Part shown: in pieces, positions 40,293 through 50,305 of the stretch | Numbering within the stretch: the first letter of the stretch is position 1 | How the letters are laid out: every line of letters starts with the position of its first letter | Assembly (NCBI RefSeq): GCF_002979555.1 | Contig: NZ_PCOZ01000021.1 | Location: 1-64,000, forward strand | Length of the DNA: 64,000 nucleotides | Direction: 5' to 3' | Source of the DNA: Pseudomonas sp. MYb60 | GTDB lineage: Bacteria; Pseudomonadota; Gammaproteobacteria; Pseudomonadales; Pseudomonadaceae | Position numbers and translations under genes: made by a program | Notes under the pieces: model-generated | Told to the model about the DNA's origin: nothing | Databases searched by the model: none | Seen by the model: only the letters and a program-made list of their open reading frames with translations

Positions 40293-41278
40293 AACCCCAG
40301 CGTTTCGCGGTGACACCCGGCGAGCCAGCCGGCATTGGTCCAGACCTGTGCCTGCTGCTCGCCTCGCTCCCCCAGCCACACCCTCTGATCGCCATTACCA
40401 GCCGCGACCTGCTCCTCGAGCGGGCCGCGCAACTGGGCGTGGCTGTCAATTTGCTGGACGTAGCGCCAGGCAACTGGCCCGACCTGCCGGCCCCTGCCGG
40501 CAGCCTGTACGTGTGGGACACTCCGCTGGCCGCCAAGGTAGTCGCCGGGCAACTGGACAAGGCCAACGCCGCGTTCGTGCTGAACACCCTGACCCGTGCC
40601 GGGCAAGGCTGCATCGACGGCGACTTTGCCGGCATGATCACAGCGCCGGTGCACAAGGGCGTGATCAACGAATCCGGCATCGCCTTTTCCGGGCATACCG
40701 AATTCCTCGCCGAGCTGACCCGTACCGAACAAGTCGTGATGATGCTGGCCACGCGCGGCCTACGGGTTGCCCTGGTGACCACGCACCTGCCGCTGCGCGA
40801 CATTGCGGATGCCATCACCGTTGAGCGCGTTGAGCGCGTAACGCGCATTCTGCATGCCGACCTGCGAGACAAATTCGGCATTGCCCAACCGCGTATCCTG
40901 GTCTGCGGGCTCAACCCCCACGCCGGTGAAGGCGGGCACCTGGGCCATGAAGAAATCGACATCATCGAACCAACCCTGGAGCGTCTGCGCCTAGAAGGCA
41001 TGGACCTGCGTGGCCCGTTGCCTGCAGACACTCTGTTTACCCCCAAATATCTGGAGCACTGCGACGCAGTGCTGGCGATGTACCACGACCAGGGGCTGCC
41101 GGTGCTTAAATACAAAGGCTTCGGCGCCGCAGTCAACGTGACACTGGGCTTGCCGATCATCCGCACTTCCGTCGACCATGGCACTGCCCTGGACCTGGCG
41201 GGCAGCGGCAAGATCGATACCGGCAGCCTGCACGTGGCCCTGGAAACCGCCTATCAGATGGCCGAGACCCGTATATGA
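40289..41278 (+). CDS. pdxA: 4-hydroxythreonine-4-phosphate dehydrogenase
   Basis: NAD-dependent oxidation of 4-phosphohydroxy-threonine in pyridoxal phosphate synthesis. 329 residues with [13 protein letters not shown] at the N-terminus, the metal-binding [27 protein letters not shown] and [12 protein letters not shown]. The start is GTG overlapping the surA stop (GTGA), and its own stop overlaps the rsmA start by 4 bases. Confidence 0.96.
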   Translation: MKPQRFAVTPGEPAGIGPDLCLLLASLPQPHPLIAITSRDLLLERAAQLGVAVNLLDVAPGNWPDLPAPAGSLYVWDTPLAAKVVAGQLDKANAAFVLNTLTRAGQGCIDGDFAGMITAPVHKGVINESGIAFSGHTEFLAELTRTEQVVMMLATRGLRVALVTTHLPLRDIADAITVERVERVTRILHADLRDKFGIAQPRILVCGLNPHAGEGGHLGHEEIDIIEPTLERLRLEGMDLRGPLPADTLFTPKYLEHCDAVLAMYHDQGLPVLKYKGFGAAVNVTLGLPIIRTSVDHGTALDLAGSGKIDTGSLHVALETAYQMAETRI

Positions 41279-42087
41279 CCGAGCATTACCAACACCGGGC
41301 GCGCAAGCGTTTCGGGCAGAACTTCCTGCACGACGCCGGCGTGATCGACCGCATCCTGCGCTCCATCCACGCCAAGCCTGAAGACCGCCTGCTGGAAATC
41401 GGCCCGGGCCAGGGCGCACTGACCCAAGGCCTGCTGGCCAGTGGCGGTCAGCTGGACGTGGTTGAGCTGGACAAGGACCTGATCCCGATCCTCAACCAGC
41501 AGTTCGCCGGCAAGTCGAACTTCAACCTGCACCAGGGCGACGCGCTGAAGTTCGACTTCAACAGCCTCAACGCAGCGCCCAACAGCCTGCGGGTGGTGGG
41601 CAACCTGCCATACAACATTTCCACGCCGCTGATTTTCCACCTGCTGAACAACGCCGGGATCATCCGCGACATGCACTTCATGCTGCAGAAGGAAGTGGTG
41701 GAGCGTCTGGCTGCGGGCCCGGGGGGGGGTGATTGGGGCCGTCTGTCGATCATGGTTCAGTACCACTGCCGCGTAGAACACCTGTTCAACGTCGGCCCGG
41801 GTGCGTTCAACCCGCCGCCGAAGGTCGATTCGGCCATCGTGCGCCTGGTGCCCCACGCCGTACTGCCGCACCCGGCCAAAGATCACAAGTTGCTGGAGCG
41901 CGTCGTGCGCGAAGCCTTCAATCAGCGCCGCAAGACCTTGCGCAACACCCTCAAGGCCCTGCTGAGCACTGCTGAAATCGAAGCCGCCGGCGTCGATGGC
42001 AGCCTGCGCCCCGAGCAACTGGACCTGGCCGCCTTCGTGCGCCTGGCCGATCAGCTCGCCATCCAGCCCGCCCCTGCCGCGGAATAA
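41275..42087 (+). CDS. rsmA: 16S rRNA dimethyladenosine transferase
   Basis: Dimethylates A1518/A1519 of 16S rRNA (KsgA). 270 residues: [21 protein letters not shown] motif [16 protein letters not shown], and the catalytic NLPYNIST. The coding sequence contains a run of nine G (41721-41729) in the Gly-Pro-Gly-Gly-Gly stretch near residue 150, with the frame intact. It overlaps pdxA by 4 bases. Confidence 0.97.
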   Translation: MTEHYQHRARKRFGQNFLHDAGVIDRILRSIHAKPEDRLLEIGPGQGALTQGLLASGGQLDVVELDKDLIPILNQQFAGKSNFNLHQGDALKFDFNSLNAAPNSLRVVGNLPYNISTPLIFHLLNNAGIIRDMHFMLQKEVVERLAAGPGGGDWGRLSIMVQYHCRVEHLFNVGPGAFNPPPKVDSAIVRLVPHAVLPHPAKDHKLLERVVREAFNQRRKTLRNTLKALLSTAEIEAAGVDGSLRPEQLDLAAFVRLADQLAIQPAPAAE

Positions 42088-42088
42088 C

Positions 42089-42135
42089 CTGCGGGAGCGT
42101 GCTTGCTCCTACAGAGGCCAGACACATGTCTGGCC
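42089..42135. repeat. Degenerate REP and adjacent hairpin after rsmA
   Basis: CTGCGGGAGC... and ...GCTCCTACAG (42089-42114) form a worn REP hairpin (GGAGC/GCTCC), followed at once by a 9-bp stem GGCCAGACA / TGTCTGGCC (42116-42135). No T tract follows. It may partly separate rsmA from apaG expression. Confidence 0.6.
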
Positions 42136-42206
42136 TAGTGCCCTGCTCTTGGCCTAGACTGACCCGCATCTGCTGTCCTCCGCTTTTGCTTTTTAAGGCC
42201 TCTCGC

Positions 42207-42587
42207 ATGTCCGATCCCCGCTATCAGATCGACGTCAGCGTCGTCACCCGCTTCCTGGCGGACCAATCCCAACCTGAACAGAACCGTTTCGCCTTCGCCT
42301 ACACCATCACGGTGAAGAACAACGGGCTGGTGCCGGCCAAACTGTTGTCCCGCCACTGGGTGATCACCGACGGTGACGGCCAGGTCGAGGAAGTGCGTGG
42401 CGCAGGCGTGGTCGGCCAGCAACCCCTGATCGACAGCGGTGCCAGCCACACCTACAGCAGTGGCACCGTGATGACCTCCAAGGTCGGCACCATGCAAGGC
42501 TCGTATCAGATGAAGGCCACCGACGGCCATGCGTTCGACGCCATCATCGCCCCCTTCCGTCTCGCCGTGCCGGGAGCCCTGCACTGA
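42207..42587 (+). CDS. apaG: ApaG (FN3-fold) protein
   Basis: 126 residues, the standard ApaG length, with [20 protein letters not shown] and the glycine-rich [14 protein letters not shown]. Molecular function is unproven; the gene is conserved between rsmA and apaH and has been tied to divalent-cation resistance. I start at ATG 42207 (MSDPRYQI), because the frame back to 42099 runs through the REP/hairpin. The stop overlaps the apaH start by one base. Confidence 0.94.
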   Translation: MSDPRYQIDVSVVTRFLADQSQPEQNRFAFAYTITVKNNGLVPAKLLSRHWVITDGDGQVEEVRGAGVVGQQPLIDSGASHTYSSGTVMTSKVGTMQGSYQMKATDGHAFDAIIAPFRLAVPGALH

Positions 42588-43435
42588 TGGCGACGTATGC
42601 CGTCGGCGACTTGCAAGGCTGCCTGGAACCCCTCAAGTGCCTTCTCGAACGCGTGGCCTTCGACCCGGCAACGGATCGTCTCTGGCTGGTGGGAGACCTC
42701 GTCAACCGCGGCCCGGCCTCGCTGGCAACATTGCGCTACTTATATAGCCTGCGCGAATCCCTGGTGTGCGTATTGGGCAACCATGACCTGCACCTGCTGG
42801 CGGCCGGCAATAACATCGAGCGTCTGAAAAAGGGTGATACGCTGAGGGAAATCCTCGAGGCCCCGGACCGCTCGCAATTGCTCGACTGGGTACGTCGGCA
42901 AAAGCTCATGCATTACGACGAAGCCCGCGACATCGCCCTGGTCCACGCCGGTATCCCGCCTCAGTGGTCGCTGAAGAAAGCCCTCAAGTGTGCTGCCGAA
43001 GTTGAAACCGCCCTGGCCGACGACAAACTCTACACCGCGTACCTCGACGGCATGTACGGCAACGAACCGGCCAAGTGGGACAATGACCTGACTGGCGTCA
43101 CGCGCCTGCGGGTGATCACCAACTACTTCACGCGCATGCGTTTCTGCACCGCCGAAGGCAAGCTGGACCTCAAGAGCAAGGAAGGCGTCGACACCGCACT
43201 GCCAGGCTACAAGCCGTGGTTCGCGCACAAGGATCGCAAGACCCGCGACACCCAGATCATCTTCGGCCACTGGGCAGCGCTCGAGGGCAAGTGCTCTGAG
43301 CCCGGCGTCCACGCCCTCGACACCGGTTGCGTATGGGGCGGTGCCATGACCCTGATGAACATCGACACCGGCGAGCGCCATAGCTGCCAGTGCGAATCCC
43401 CCCTTTCCGTCACCTTGCCGGCCGCCAAGCCCTAG
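42587..43435 (+). CDS. apaH: Diadenosine tetraphosphatase (symmetrical)
   Basis: Splits Ap4A into two ADP and removes NpnN caps from RNA. 282 residues with the metallophosphatase motifs [26 protein letters not shown] and [10 protein letters not shown]. It follows apaG directly, and glpE begins 8 bases after it. Confidence 0.96.
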   Translation: MATYAVGDLQGCLEPLKCLLERVAFDPATDRLWLVGDLVNRGPASLATLRYLYSLRESLVCVLGNHDLHLLAAGNNIERLKKGDTLREILEAPDRSQLLDWVRRQKLMHYDEARDIALVHAGIPPQWSLKKALKCAAEVETALADDKLYTAYLDGMYGNEPAKWDNDLTGVTRLRVITNYFTRMRFCTAEGKLDLKSKEGVDTALPGYKPWFAHKDRKTRDTQIIFGHWAALEGKCSEPGVHALDTGCVWGGAMTLMNIDTGERHSCQCESPLSVTLPAAKP

Positions 43436-43443
43436 GAGCCCCC

Positions 43444-43773
43444 ATGAGCGAATTCAAACGCATTCCCCCCGAACAAGCCCAGGCGCTGCGCGAGCAAGGC
43501 GCAGTGGTGGTCGACATCCGCGACCAGCCAACGTATGCAGCGGCCCATATCAGTGGCGCCCAGCACCTGGACAACCACAATATCGCCGATTTCATCCGTG
43601 CCGCCGACCTCGATGCGCCCGTCATCGTCGCCTGCTACCACGGCAACTCCAGCCAGAGTGCGGCTGCCTACCTGATCAGCCAGGGCTTCTCGGACGTCTA
43701 CAGTCTGGACGGCGGCTTCGAACTCTGGCGTGCGAGCTACCCTTCGGAAATTTCCTCAGGCGATTCGCAATAA
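43444..43773 (+). CDS. glpE: Thiosulfate sulfurtransferase GlpE
   Basis: Single-domain rhodanese of 109 residues. The active-site loop [12 protein letters not shown] carries the catalytic cysteine; [19 protein letters not shown] is the first rhodanese motif. It transfers sulfur from thiosulfate to cyanide or thioredoxin. AGGAG sits 7 bases before ATG 43444; an earlier in-frame start at 43390 would overlap apaH. Confidence 0.93.
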   Translation: MSEFKRIPPEQAQALREQGAVVVDIRDQPTYAAAHISGAQHLDNHNIADFIRAADLDAPVIVACYHGNSSQSAAAYLISQGFSDVYSLDGGFELWRASYPSEISSGDSQ

Positions 43774-43808
43774 TTTTTTTCACTCCCCGCTATCCCGCGT
43801 GACGCTTG

Positions 43809-43840
43809 GGCTCGCGCCGTTTCTGACGAACGGCGCAGCC
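43809..43840 (+). terminator. Hairpin between glpE and prkA
   Basis: GGCT-C-GCGCCGTT / AACGGCGC-AGCC forms a 12-bp stem with one bulged C and a 6-base loop. No T run follows, so it is a moderate terminator candidate; a T run at 43775-43781 lies upstream of it instead. Confidence 0.5.
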
Positions 43841-43861
43841 AAACTAATTGCGCATCCCGCC

Positions 43862-43888
43862 TTGACCTCCCGGATTCCGAACTATCCT
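43862..43888 (+). promoter_or_regulatory. Likely prkA promoter, RpoS-like
   Basis: TTGACC (43862-43867) and TATCCT (43883-43888) with a 15-base spacer; the -10 context CTATCCTTAAG resembles the RpoS (sigma-S) extended -10 box. RpoS control is known for yeaGH in enterics. It predicts a 5' leader of roughly 160 bases. Confidence 0.45.
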
Positions 43889-44057
43889 TAAGCGCAGGCC
43901 ATCCGAATCAGGGGAGAGCCGGTACACCGGCGTGCGGGTCATCGGTAGCGTTTAGGGTGTTCTGGGGGGAAAACGGCCATTGGCGATCGTCAATGACTGC
44001 CAGCATCGACTGATTGATCCGGCGTCGGCTCCACGTATCGAGCGAGGTGACGACGTC

Positions 44058-45980
44058 ATGAGTATTTTTAGCCACTTCCAACAACGCTTCGAGTCCACAC
44101 AGCAGGAAGAACTCACGCTGCAAGAGTATCTCGAGCTGTGCAAACAGGACCGCAGTACCTATGCGTCTGCCGCCGAACGCCTGCTATTGGCAATTGGTGA
44201 GCCGGAGCTGGTAGACACCTCGAACAACTCGCGCCTGTCGCGAATATTTTCCAACAAGGTGATTCGCCGCTATCCGGCCTTTGAAGACTTCCATGGAATG
44301 GAAGAATGCATCGACCAGATCGTCTCCTACTTCCGCCATGCCGCCCAAGGCCTGGAAGAGAAGAAACAGATCCTCTACCTGCTCGGCCCCGTCGGGGGTG
44401 GTAAATCGTCCCTGGCCGAAAAACTCAAACAGCTGATCGAGAAGGTGCCCTTCTACGCGATCAAGGGATCACCTGTCTTCGAGTCGCCTCTGGGCCTGTT
44501 CAACGCCACCGAAGATGGCGCGATCCTCGAAGAAGACTTCGGCATCCCACGCCGCTACCTCAACACCATCATGTCGCCCTGGGCCACCAAGCGCCTGGCC
44601 GAGTTCGGTGGTGATATCAGCCAGTTCCGCGTGGTCAAGCTCTACCCGTCCATCCTCAACCAGATTGGCGTGGCCAAGACCGAACCGGGGGATGAGAACA
44701 ACCAGGATATCTCGGCGCTCGTGGGCAAGGTCGATATCCGCAAACTGGAAGAATTCCCGCAGAACGACGCCGACGCCTACAGCTACTCGGGCGCGCTTTG
44801 CCGGGCCAACCAGGGCCTGATGGAATTCGTGGAGATGTTCAAGGCACCGATCAAGGTGCTGCACCCACTGCTCACCGCGACCCAGGAAGGCAACTACAAC
44901 AGCACCGAGGGCCTGGGCGCGATTCCGTTCACCGGGATCCTGCTGGCTCACTCCAACGAATCGGAATGGCACACTTTCCGCAACAACAAGAACAACGAAG
45001 CCTTCATCGACCGGATCTACATAGTCAAGGTGCCGTACTGCCTGCGGGTCAGCGATGAAATCAAGATCTACGACAAGCTGCTGTTCAACAGCTCCCTGGC
45101 CAAGGCCCATTGCGCGCCTGACACCTTGAAAATGCTGGCGCAGTTCACCGTGCTTTCGCGCCTCAAGGAGCCGGAGAACTCGAACATCTATTCGAAGATG
45201 CGCGTGTACGACGGTGAAAACCTCAAAGACACCGATCCGAAGGCCAAGTCGATCCAGGAATACCGCGACACGGCGGGCGTTGATGAGGGCATGAACGGTC
45301 TGTCGACGCGGTTCGCGTTCAAGATCCTGTCCAAGGTCTTCAACTTCGACCCTCACGAGATCGCCGCCAACCCGGTGCACTTGCTGTATGTGCTGGAACA
45401 GCAGATCGAACAGGAACAATTCCAGGCCGAGACCCGCGAGCGCTACCTGCGCTTCCTCAAGGAATACCTGGCGCCGCGCTACATCGAGTTCATTGGCAAG
45501 GAAATCCAGACCGCGTACCTGGAGTCCTACAGCGAATACGGCCAGAACATCTTCGACCGCTACGTGCTTTACGCCGACTTCTGGATCCAGGATCAGGAAT
45601 ACCGCGACCCGGAAACCGGCGAGATCCTCAACCGCGTGGCCCTCAACGAGGAACTGGAGAAAATCGAGAAACCCGCCGGCATCAGCAATCCGAAGGATTT
45701 CCGTAACGAAATCGTCAACTTCGTGCTGCGTGCGCGTGCCAACAACAATGGCAAGAACCCCACTTGGCTCAGCTACGAGAAGCTGCGGGTGGTCATCGAG
45801 AAGAAAATGTTCTCCAACACCGAGGATCTGCTGCCGGTCATCAGCTTCAACGCCAAGGCCAGCAAGGAGGATCAGCAAAAACACAACGACTTCGTCACAC
45901 GAATGGTCGAGCGTGGCTACACCGACAAACAGGTACGGCTTCTGTCGGAATGGTACCTACGGGTCCGGAAATCGCAGTAA
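44058..45980 (+). CDS. prkA: PrkA-family AAA+ serine kinase/protease (YeaG)
   Basis: 640 residues, close to E. coli YeaG (644). The AAA+ part has Walker A LLGPVGGGKSSLAEKL (about residue 110), and the PrkA C-terminal domain follows from about residue 390. Family members act in nutrient-stress and stationary-phase responses, reported as kinase and, in Bacillus, as protease. I start at ATG 44058 (MSIFSHFQQR), which has GAGGTG 9 bases upstream; the frame from 43980 is unsupported. It is the first gene of the conserved prkA-yeaH-ycgB triad. Confidence 0.93.
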   Translation: MSIFSHFQQRFESTQQEELTLQEYLELCKQDRSTYASAAERLLLAIGEPELVDTSNNSRLSRIFSNKVIRRYPAFEDFHGMEECIDQIVSYFRHAAQGLEEKKQILYLLGPVGGGKSSLAEKLKQLIEKVPFYAIKGSPVFESPLGLFNATEDGAILEEDFGIPRRYLNTIMSPWATKRLAEFGGDISQFRVVKLYPSILNQIGVAKTEPGDENNQDISALVGKVDIRKLEEFPQNDADAYSYSGALCRANQGLMEFVEMFKAPIKVLHPLLTATQEGNYNSTEGLGAIPFTGILLAHSNESEWHTFRNNKNNEAFIDRIYIVKVPYCLRVSDEIKIYDKLLFNSSLAKAHCAPDTLKMLAQFTVLSRLKEPENSNIYSKMRVYDGENLKDTDPKAKSIQEYRDTAGVDEGMNGLSTRFAFKILSKVFNFDPHEIAANPVHLLYVLEQQIEQEQFQAETRERYLRFLKEYLAPRYIEFIGKEIQTAYLESYSEYGQNIFDRYVLYADFWIQDQEYRDPETGEILNRVALNEELEKIEKPAGISNPKDFRNEIVNFVLRARANNNGKNPTWLSYEKLRVVIEKKMFSNTEDLLPVISFNAKASKEDQQKHNDFVTRMVERGYTDKQVRLLSEWYLRVRKSQ

Positions 45981-45985
45981 GAGCG

Positions 45986-46066
45986 CAGCTGCAAGCATCT
46001 AGCGACAAGCTGCAAGTAACAGCCTTCCCGCTCTTGCTTGCAGCTTGATGCTTACGACTTGAAGCT
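45986..46066. repeat. Inverted repeat between prkA and yeaH
   Basis: AAGCTGCAAG (46007-46016) is the exact complement of CTTGCAGCTT (46037-46046), and flanking AGCATC/GATGCT extends the symmetry imperfectly. The AGCTGCAAGC unit looks like a known class of Pseudomonas intergenic repeat. It fills most of the 100-base gap and can fold into a long hairpin in the mRNA. Confidence 0.6.
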
Positions 46067-46080
46067 CCCCGGAGGGGCCC

Positions 46081-47352
46081 ATGAGCTATGTGATCGACCG
46101 ACGCCTCAATGGCAAGAACAAGAGCACGGTAAACCGCCAGCGTTTCCTGCGGCGTTACCGTGACCACATTAAAAAGGCGGTGGAAGAAGCCGTCAGCCGC
46201 CGTTCCATCACCGATATGGAGCATGGCGAACAGATCAGTATTCCCGGACGCGACATCGACGAGCCGGTGCTGCATCACGGTCGGGGCGGCAAGCAGACCG
46301 TCGTTCACCCTGGCAACAAGGAATTCACCACCGGCGAACATATCCAGCGCCCTCAAGGGGGTGGCGGCGGCAAAGGCCCGGGCAAGGCCGGCAACTCCGG
46401 CGAGGGCATGGACGAGTTCGTGTTCCAGATCACCCAGGAGGAATTCCTCGAATTCATGTTCGAAGACCTGGAACTGCCCAACCTGGTCAAACGCAACCTC
46501 ACTGGCACCGACACCTTCAAGACGGTACGCGCGGGCATCAGCAACGAGGGCAATCCGTCCCGCATCAACATCATTCGTACCCTGCGCTCAGCGCACGCAC
46601 GGCGTATTGCACTGTCCGGCAGCAGTCGTGCCAAACTCAAGGAGGCGAAGGAAGAGTTGGCGCGGCTGAAGCGCGAAGAACCAGACAACTTCGGCGACAT
46701 TCAGGACATCGAAGCGGAAATCGAGAAGCTCAGCGCGCGCATTCACCGTGTGCCCTTCCTCGATACGTTCGACTTGAAATACAACCTGCTGGTCAAACAG
46801 CCCAACCCCAGCTCCAAGGCAGTGATGTTCTGCCTGATGGACGTTTCCGGCTCCATGACCCAGGCCACCAAGGACATTGCCAAGCGTTTCTTCATCCTGT
46901 TGTACCTGTTCCTGAAGCGCAACTACGACAAGATCGACGTTGTTTTCATCCGCCATCACACCAGCGCCCGGGAAGTCGACGAAGAAGAGTTCTTCTACTC
47001 ACGGGAAACCGGCGGCACCATCGTCTCCAGCGCCTTGAAGCTGATGCAGGAAATCATGGCCGAGCGCTACCCGGCCAATGAATGGAATATCTACGCCGCC
47101 CAGGCTTCGGACGGCGACAACTGGAACGACGATTCGCCTATCTGCCGTGACATCCTGATCAACCAGATCATGCCGTTCGTGCAGTACTACACGTACGTCG
47201 AGATCACCCCCCGTGAGCACCAGGCCCTGTGGTTCGAATACGAGCGCATCGGCGAAGCCTTTGCCGACACGTTCGCCCAACAGCAATTGGTCTCGGCCGG
47301 CGATATCTACCCGGTCTTCCGTGAACTCTTCCAGCGCAGGTTAGTGACATGA
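46081..47352 (+). CDS. yeaH: DUF444 family protein YeaH
   Basis: 423 residues. The N-terminus is basic ([20 protein letters not shown]); a Gly-rich linker lies near residue 95-105; the second half is a von Willebrand A-like domain with the MIDAS motif [14 protein letters not shown] (about residue 260). It is always found with prkA and usually ycgB and probably acts as their partner in the starvation response; biochemical function is unknown. GGAGGGG precedes the ATG. Its stop overlaps the ycgB start (ATGA). Confidence 0.92.
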   Translation: MSYVIDRRLNGKNKSTVNRQRFLRRYRDHIKKAVEEAVSRRSITDMEHGEQISIPGRDIDEPVLHHGRGGKQTVVHPGNKEFTTGEHIQRPQGGGGGKGPGKAGNSGEGMDEFVFQITQEEFLEFMFEDLELPNLVKRNLTGTDTFKTVRAGISNEGNPSRINIIRTLRSAHARRIALSGSSRAKLKEAKEELARLKREEPDNFGDIQDIEAEIEKLSARIHRVPFLDTFDLKYNLLVKQPNPSSKAVMFCLMDVSGSMTQATKDIAKRFFILLYLFLKRNYDKIDVVFIRHHTSAREVDEEEFFYSRETGGTIVSSALKLMQEIMAERYPANEWNIYAAQASDGDNWNDDSPICRDILINQIMPFVQYYTYVEITPREHQALWFEYERIGEAFADTFAQQQLVSAGDIYPVFRELFQRRLVT

Positions 47353-48914
47353 CCGCCAAAAAAGAGCAAAGACGCCAACCGATTTCCACGGGGTCCGAGT
47401 GGACCTTCGAACTGATCCAGGCCTATGACCGGGAAATCAGCCGCATTGCGGCGGGTTATGCCCTGGACACCTACCCCAACCAGATCGAAGTGATCACGGC
47501 CGAACAGATGATGGATGCCTATGCGTCAGTGGGCATGCCCCTGGGCTATCACCACTGGTCCTACGGCAAGCACTTCCTCAGTACCGAGAAATCCTACAGC
47601 CGTGGCCAGATGGGCCTGGCCTATGAGATCGTGATCAATTCAGACCCATGCATCGCGTACCTGATGGAAGAAAACACCATCTGCATGCAGGCACTGGTCG
47701 TGGCTCACGCGTGCTATGGCCATAACAGCTTTTTCAAGGGCAATTACCTGTTCCGTACCTGGACCGATGCCAGTTCGATCATTGATTACCTGGTGTTCGC
47801 CAAGCAGTACATCATGCAGTGCGAGGAGCGCCATGGCATCGATGCAGTGGAAGACCTGCTCGACTCCTGCCACGCCCTGATGAACTACGGTGTGGACCGC
47901 TACAAGCGCCCCTACCCGATCTCTGCCGAGGAAGAACGCCTGCGCCAAAAGGAGCGTGAGGAGCACCTGCAGAAACAGATCAACGACCTGTGGCGCACCA
48001 TTCCGAAAAAAGCCGGCAAGAACAGCGACAAGGACAATGCGCGCTTCCCCGCCGAACCTCAGGAAAACATCCTGTATTTTCTGGAAAAGCACGCACCGTT
48101 ATTGGAGCCGTGGCAACGGGAAATCGTGCGTATCGTGCGCAAGATCGCTCAGTATTTTTATCCACAGCGCCAGACCCAGGTGATGAACGAAGGCTGGGCA
48201 ACGTTCTGGCATTACACGCTGATGAACGACCTCTACGACGAGGGCCTGGTCACCGACGGCTTCATGATGGAGTTCCTCACTTCCCACACCAGCGTGGTTT
48301 TCCAGCCCGGCTTCGACAGCCCCTACTACAACGGCATCAACCCTTACGCGCTGGGCTTTGCCATGTACCGAGACATCCGGCGGATGTGCGAACACCCCAC
48401 CGAAGAAGATCGCCGCTGGTTCCCGGAGATTGCCGGCAGCGACTGGCTGTCGACGATCAAGTTCGCCATGAGCAGCTTCAAGGATGAGAGTTTCATCCTG
48501 CAGTACCTGTCACCCCAGGTGATCCGTGACCTCAAGCTGTTCAGCATCCTCGACGACGACCTCAAGGACGACCTTGTGGTCCCGGCAATCCATGATGAGC
48601 CGGGCTATCGCACCATCCGCGAAACCCTGGCGGCCCAGTACAACCTCGGCAACCGCGAACCCAACGTGCAGATCTACAGCATCGACGTGCGGGGCGACCG
48701 CTCGCTGACGTTGCGTCACCAGCAGCACGACCGCAAACCGCTGGGCGAATCCACTGAAGAAGTGCTCAAGCACCTGCACCGGCTGTGGGGCTTCGACATA
48801 CACCTGGAAACCTTGCAGGGCGATCAAGTGATGAAAACCCATCACGTTCCCCCGCGCAGCGATCACAACGACAACGACTACGGCCGCCTGGACCTGGCCG
48901 TCGTTCACCTCTGA
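47349..48914 (+). CDS. ycgB: SpoVR-family protein YcgB
   Basis: 521 residues spanning the whole SpoVR domain ([17 protein letters not shown] near the N-terminus; [36 protein letters not shown]). In Bacillus SpoVR is needed for spore cortex formation; in non-spore-formers it belongs to the PrkA-YeaH stress module and its role is unknown. Conserved His and Glu residues ([16 protein letters not shown]) suggest a metal site, which is inference. It overlaps yeaH by 4 bases. Confidence 0.93.
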   Translation: MTAKKEQRRQPISTGSEWTFELIQAYDREISRIAAGYALDTYPNQIEVITAEQMMDAYASVGMPLGYHHWSYGKHFLSTEKSYSRGQMGLAYEIVINSDPCIAYLMEENTICMQALVVAHACYGHNSFFKGNYLFRTWTDASSIIDYLVFAKQYIMQCEERHGIDAVEDLLDSCHALMNYGVDRYKRPYPISAEEERLRQKEREEHLQKQINDLWRTIPKKAGKNSDKDNARFPAEPQENILYFLEKHAPLLEPWQREIVRIVRKIAQYFYPQRQTQVMNEGWATFWHYTLMNDLYDEGLVTDGFMMEFLTSHTSVVFQPGFDSPYYNGINPYALGFAMYRDIRRMCEHPTEEDRRWFPEIAGSDWLSTIKFAMSSFKDESFILQYLSPQVIRDLKLFSILDDDLKDDLVVPAIHDEPGYRTIRETLAAQYNLGNREPNVQIYSIDVRGDRSLTLRHQQHDRKPLGESTEEVLKHLHRLWGFDIHLETLQGDQVMKTHHVPPRSDHNDNDYGRLDLAVVHL

Positions 48915-48920
48915 AACAGC

Positions 48921-48976
48921 AAAGCCTCCATTGGTCAGGCGCAGGCGGTATCCTGTGCCGCTAATGGAGGCTTTTT
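48921..48976 (+). terminator. Terminator of the prkA operon overlapping the cca ribosome binding site
   Basis: Outer stem AAAGCCTCCATT (48921-48932) / AATGGAGGCTTT (48963-48974) is a perfect 12 bp; inside it GGCGCAGG / CCTGTGCC forms an 8-bp stem with one G-T pair. A run of five T follows. The right arm contains GGAGG (48966-48970), the only Shine-Dalgarno for cca, so the same hairpin would mask cca translation in read-through RNA. Confidence 0.85.
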
Positions 48977-48977
48977 C

Positions 48978-50207
48978 ATGAAAATCTATACAGTCGGCGG
49001 CGCGGTACGGGACCGCCTCCTGGGCATCCCGGTCACCGATATCGACCGCGTTGTCGTGGGCGCAACGGCCGAAGAGATGCTCGCCAAGGGCTACAAGCCG
49101 GTGGGCGCTGACTTTCCAGTATTCCTCGACCCCAAAAACGGCGATGAATACGCGCTCGCCCGGACTGAACGCAAAAGTGGCCGGGGTTACGGCGGTTTTG
49201 TGTTCCATGCCAGTCCGGACGTCACGCTGGAAGAAGACCTGATCCGCCGCGACCTCACCATCAATGCCATGGCGGAAGACGACGACGGCAACCTGACCGA
49301 CCCCTACCACGGCCAACGCGATCTCGAGGCGCGCATTTTGCGCCACGTTTCGCCCGCGTTCGCCGAAGATCCTCTACGGGTCCTGCGTGTTGCCCGCTTT
49401 GCCGCACGTTACGCCTCGCTGGGCTTTCGCGTGGCGCCTGAAACGTTGGAGCTGATGCGCCAACTCAGCGAATCGGGAGAGCTGGAAGCGTTGACGCCGG
49501 AGCGCAGCTGGAAGGAAATCTCCCGTGCACTGATGGAAGACCAGCCCCAGGTGTTCATCCAGGTGCTGCGTGACTGCGGCGCCCTGAAGACCCTGATGCC
49601 GGAAGTGGACGCTCTATTCGGCGTGCCACAGCCCGAGGCCCATCACCCCGAAATCGACACGGGCGTACACACCCTGAGCGTGCTGGAACAAAGCGCTGTG
49701 CATAAACAGCCGCTGACTGTGCGCTGGGCTTGCCTGCTGCATGACCTGGGCAAGGGCCTGACGCCTGTGGATAAGTTGCCGCAGCATATTGCCCACGAAT
49801 TCAAAGGGCTGAAGCTGATAAAGGCGGTCAACGAACGCTTCAAAGTGCCGAAGGATTGCCAGGAATTGGCCCTGCTGGTGGGCCAGTATCACACGCACGG
49901 CCATCGCGCTCTGGAGCTGAAAGCCTCGACGCTGCTGGACTTGCTGCAGAGTTTTGACGTGTATCGCCGGCCGCAGCGGTTTGAAGAGTTTGTGGTCGCC
50001 TGTGAAATGGATGCGCGGGGCCGCAAGGGTTTTGAGCAGCGAAGTTATCCACAGGCGGACTATTTGCGCGGCGCAGCGAAGGCGGCACGCGAAGTGGCCG
50101 TTGCACCGTTACTGGAGAAGGGTTTCAAAGGCCCGGAACTGGGCGAGGCACTCAAGCGCGAACGGCTCAAGGCGCTAAAAGCCTACAAGGAACACAACCC
50201 CCTGTAG
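48978..50207 (+). CDS. cca: tRNA nucleotidyltransferase (CCA-adding), multifunctional
   Basis: Builds or repairs the CCA end of tRNAs. 409 residues: class II nucleotidyltransferase head with [20 protein letters not shown] (metal aspartates), [13 protein letters not shown]-binding neck, and an HD phosphohydrolase domain ([17 protein letters not shown]) as in the gammaproteobacterial multifunctional type. The last codons CTG-TAG lie inside a REP element. The GGAGG site is buried in the upstream terminator stem. Confidence 0.96.
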   Translation: MKIYTVGGAVRDRLLGIPVTDIDRVVVGATAEEMLAKGYKPVGADFPVFLDPKNGDEYALARTERKSGRGYGGFVFHASPDVTLEEDLIRRDLTINAMAEDDDGNLTDPYHGQRDLEARILRHVSPAFAEDPLRVLRVARFAARYASLGFRVAPETLELMRQLSESGELEALTPERSWKEISRALMEDQPQVFIQVLRDCGALKTLMPEVDALFGVPQPEAHHPEIDTGVHTLSVLEQSAVHKQPLTVRWACLLHDLGKGLTPVDKLPQHIAHEFKGLKLIKAVNERFKVPKDCQELALLVGQYHTHGHRALELKASTLLDLLQSFDVYRRPQRFEEFVVACEMDARGRKGFEQRSYPQADYLRGAAKAAREVAVAPLLEKGFKGPELGEALKRERLKALKAYKEHNPL

Positions 50208-50305
50208 GAGCGGGCTTGCCCGCGAAGATCGTCAACGATAACGCGGGCAGCCTGACGATACGCGGCGCCCTCAGATTTTTCGCGAGCAAGCTCGCTCCTA
50301 CAGGG
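50200..50305. repeat. REPIN between convergent cca and folK, holding both stop codons
   Basis: CCCTGTAGGAGCG (50200-50212) is the exact complement of CGCTCCTACAGGG (50293-50305), and GGGCTTGCCCGCGAA / TTCGCGAGCAAGCTC continue the inverted REPs. The cca stop TAG (50205-50207) and, on the other strand, the folK stop TAG (50298-50300) are both the TAG of TGTAGGAGC. The pair probably serves as a two-way terminator. Confidence 0.92.

Noticed and set aside
41701-41760. Frameshift in rsmA at the G9 run
   Set aside because: The frame continues through the run with conserved sequence on both sides.
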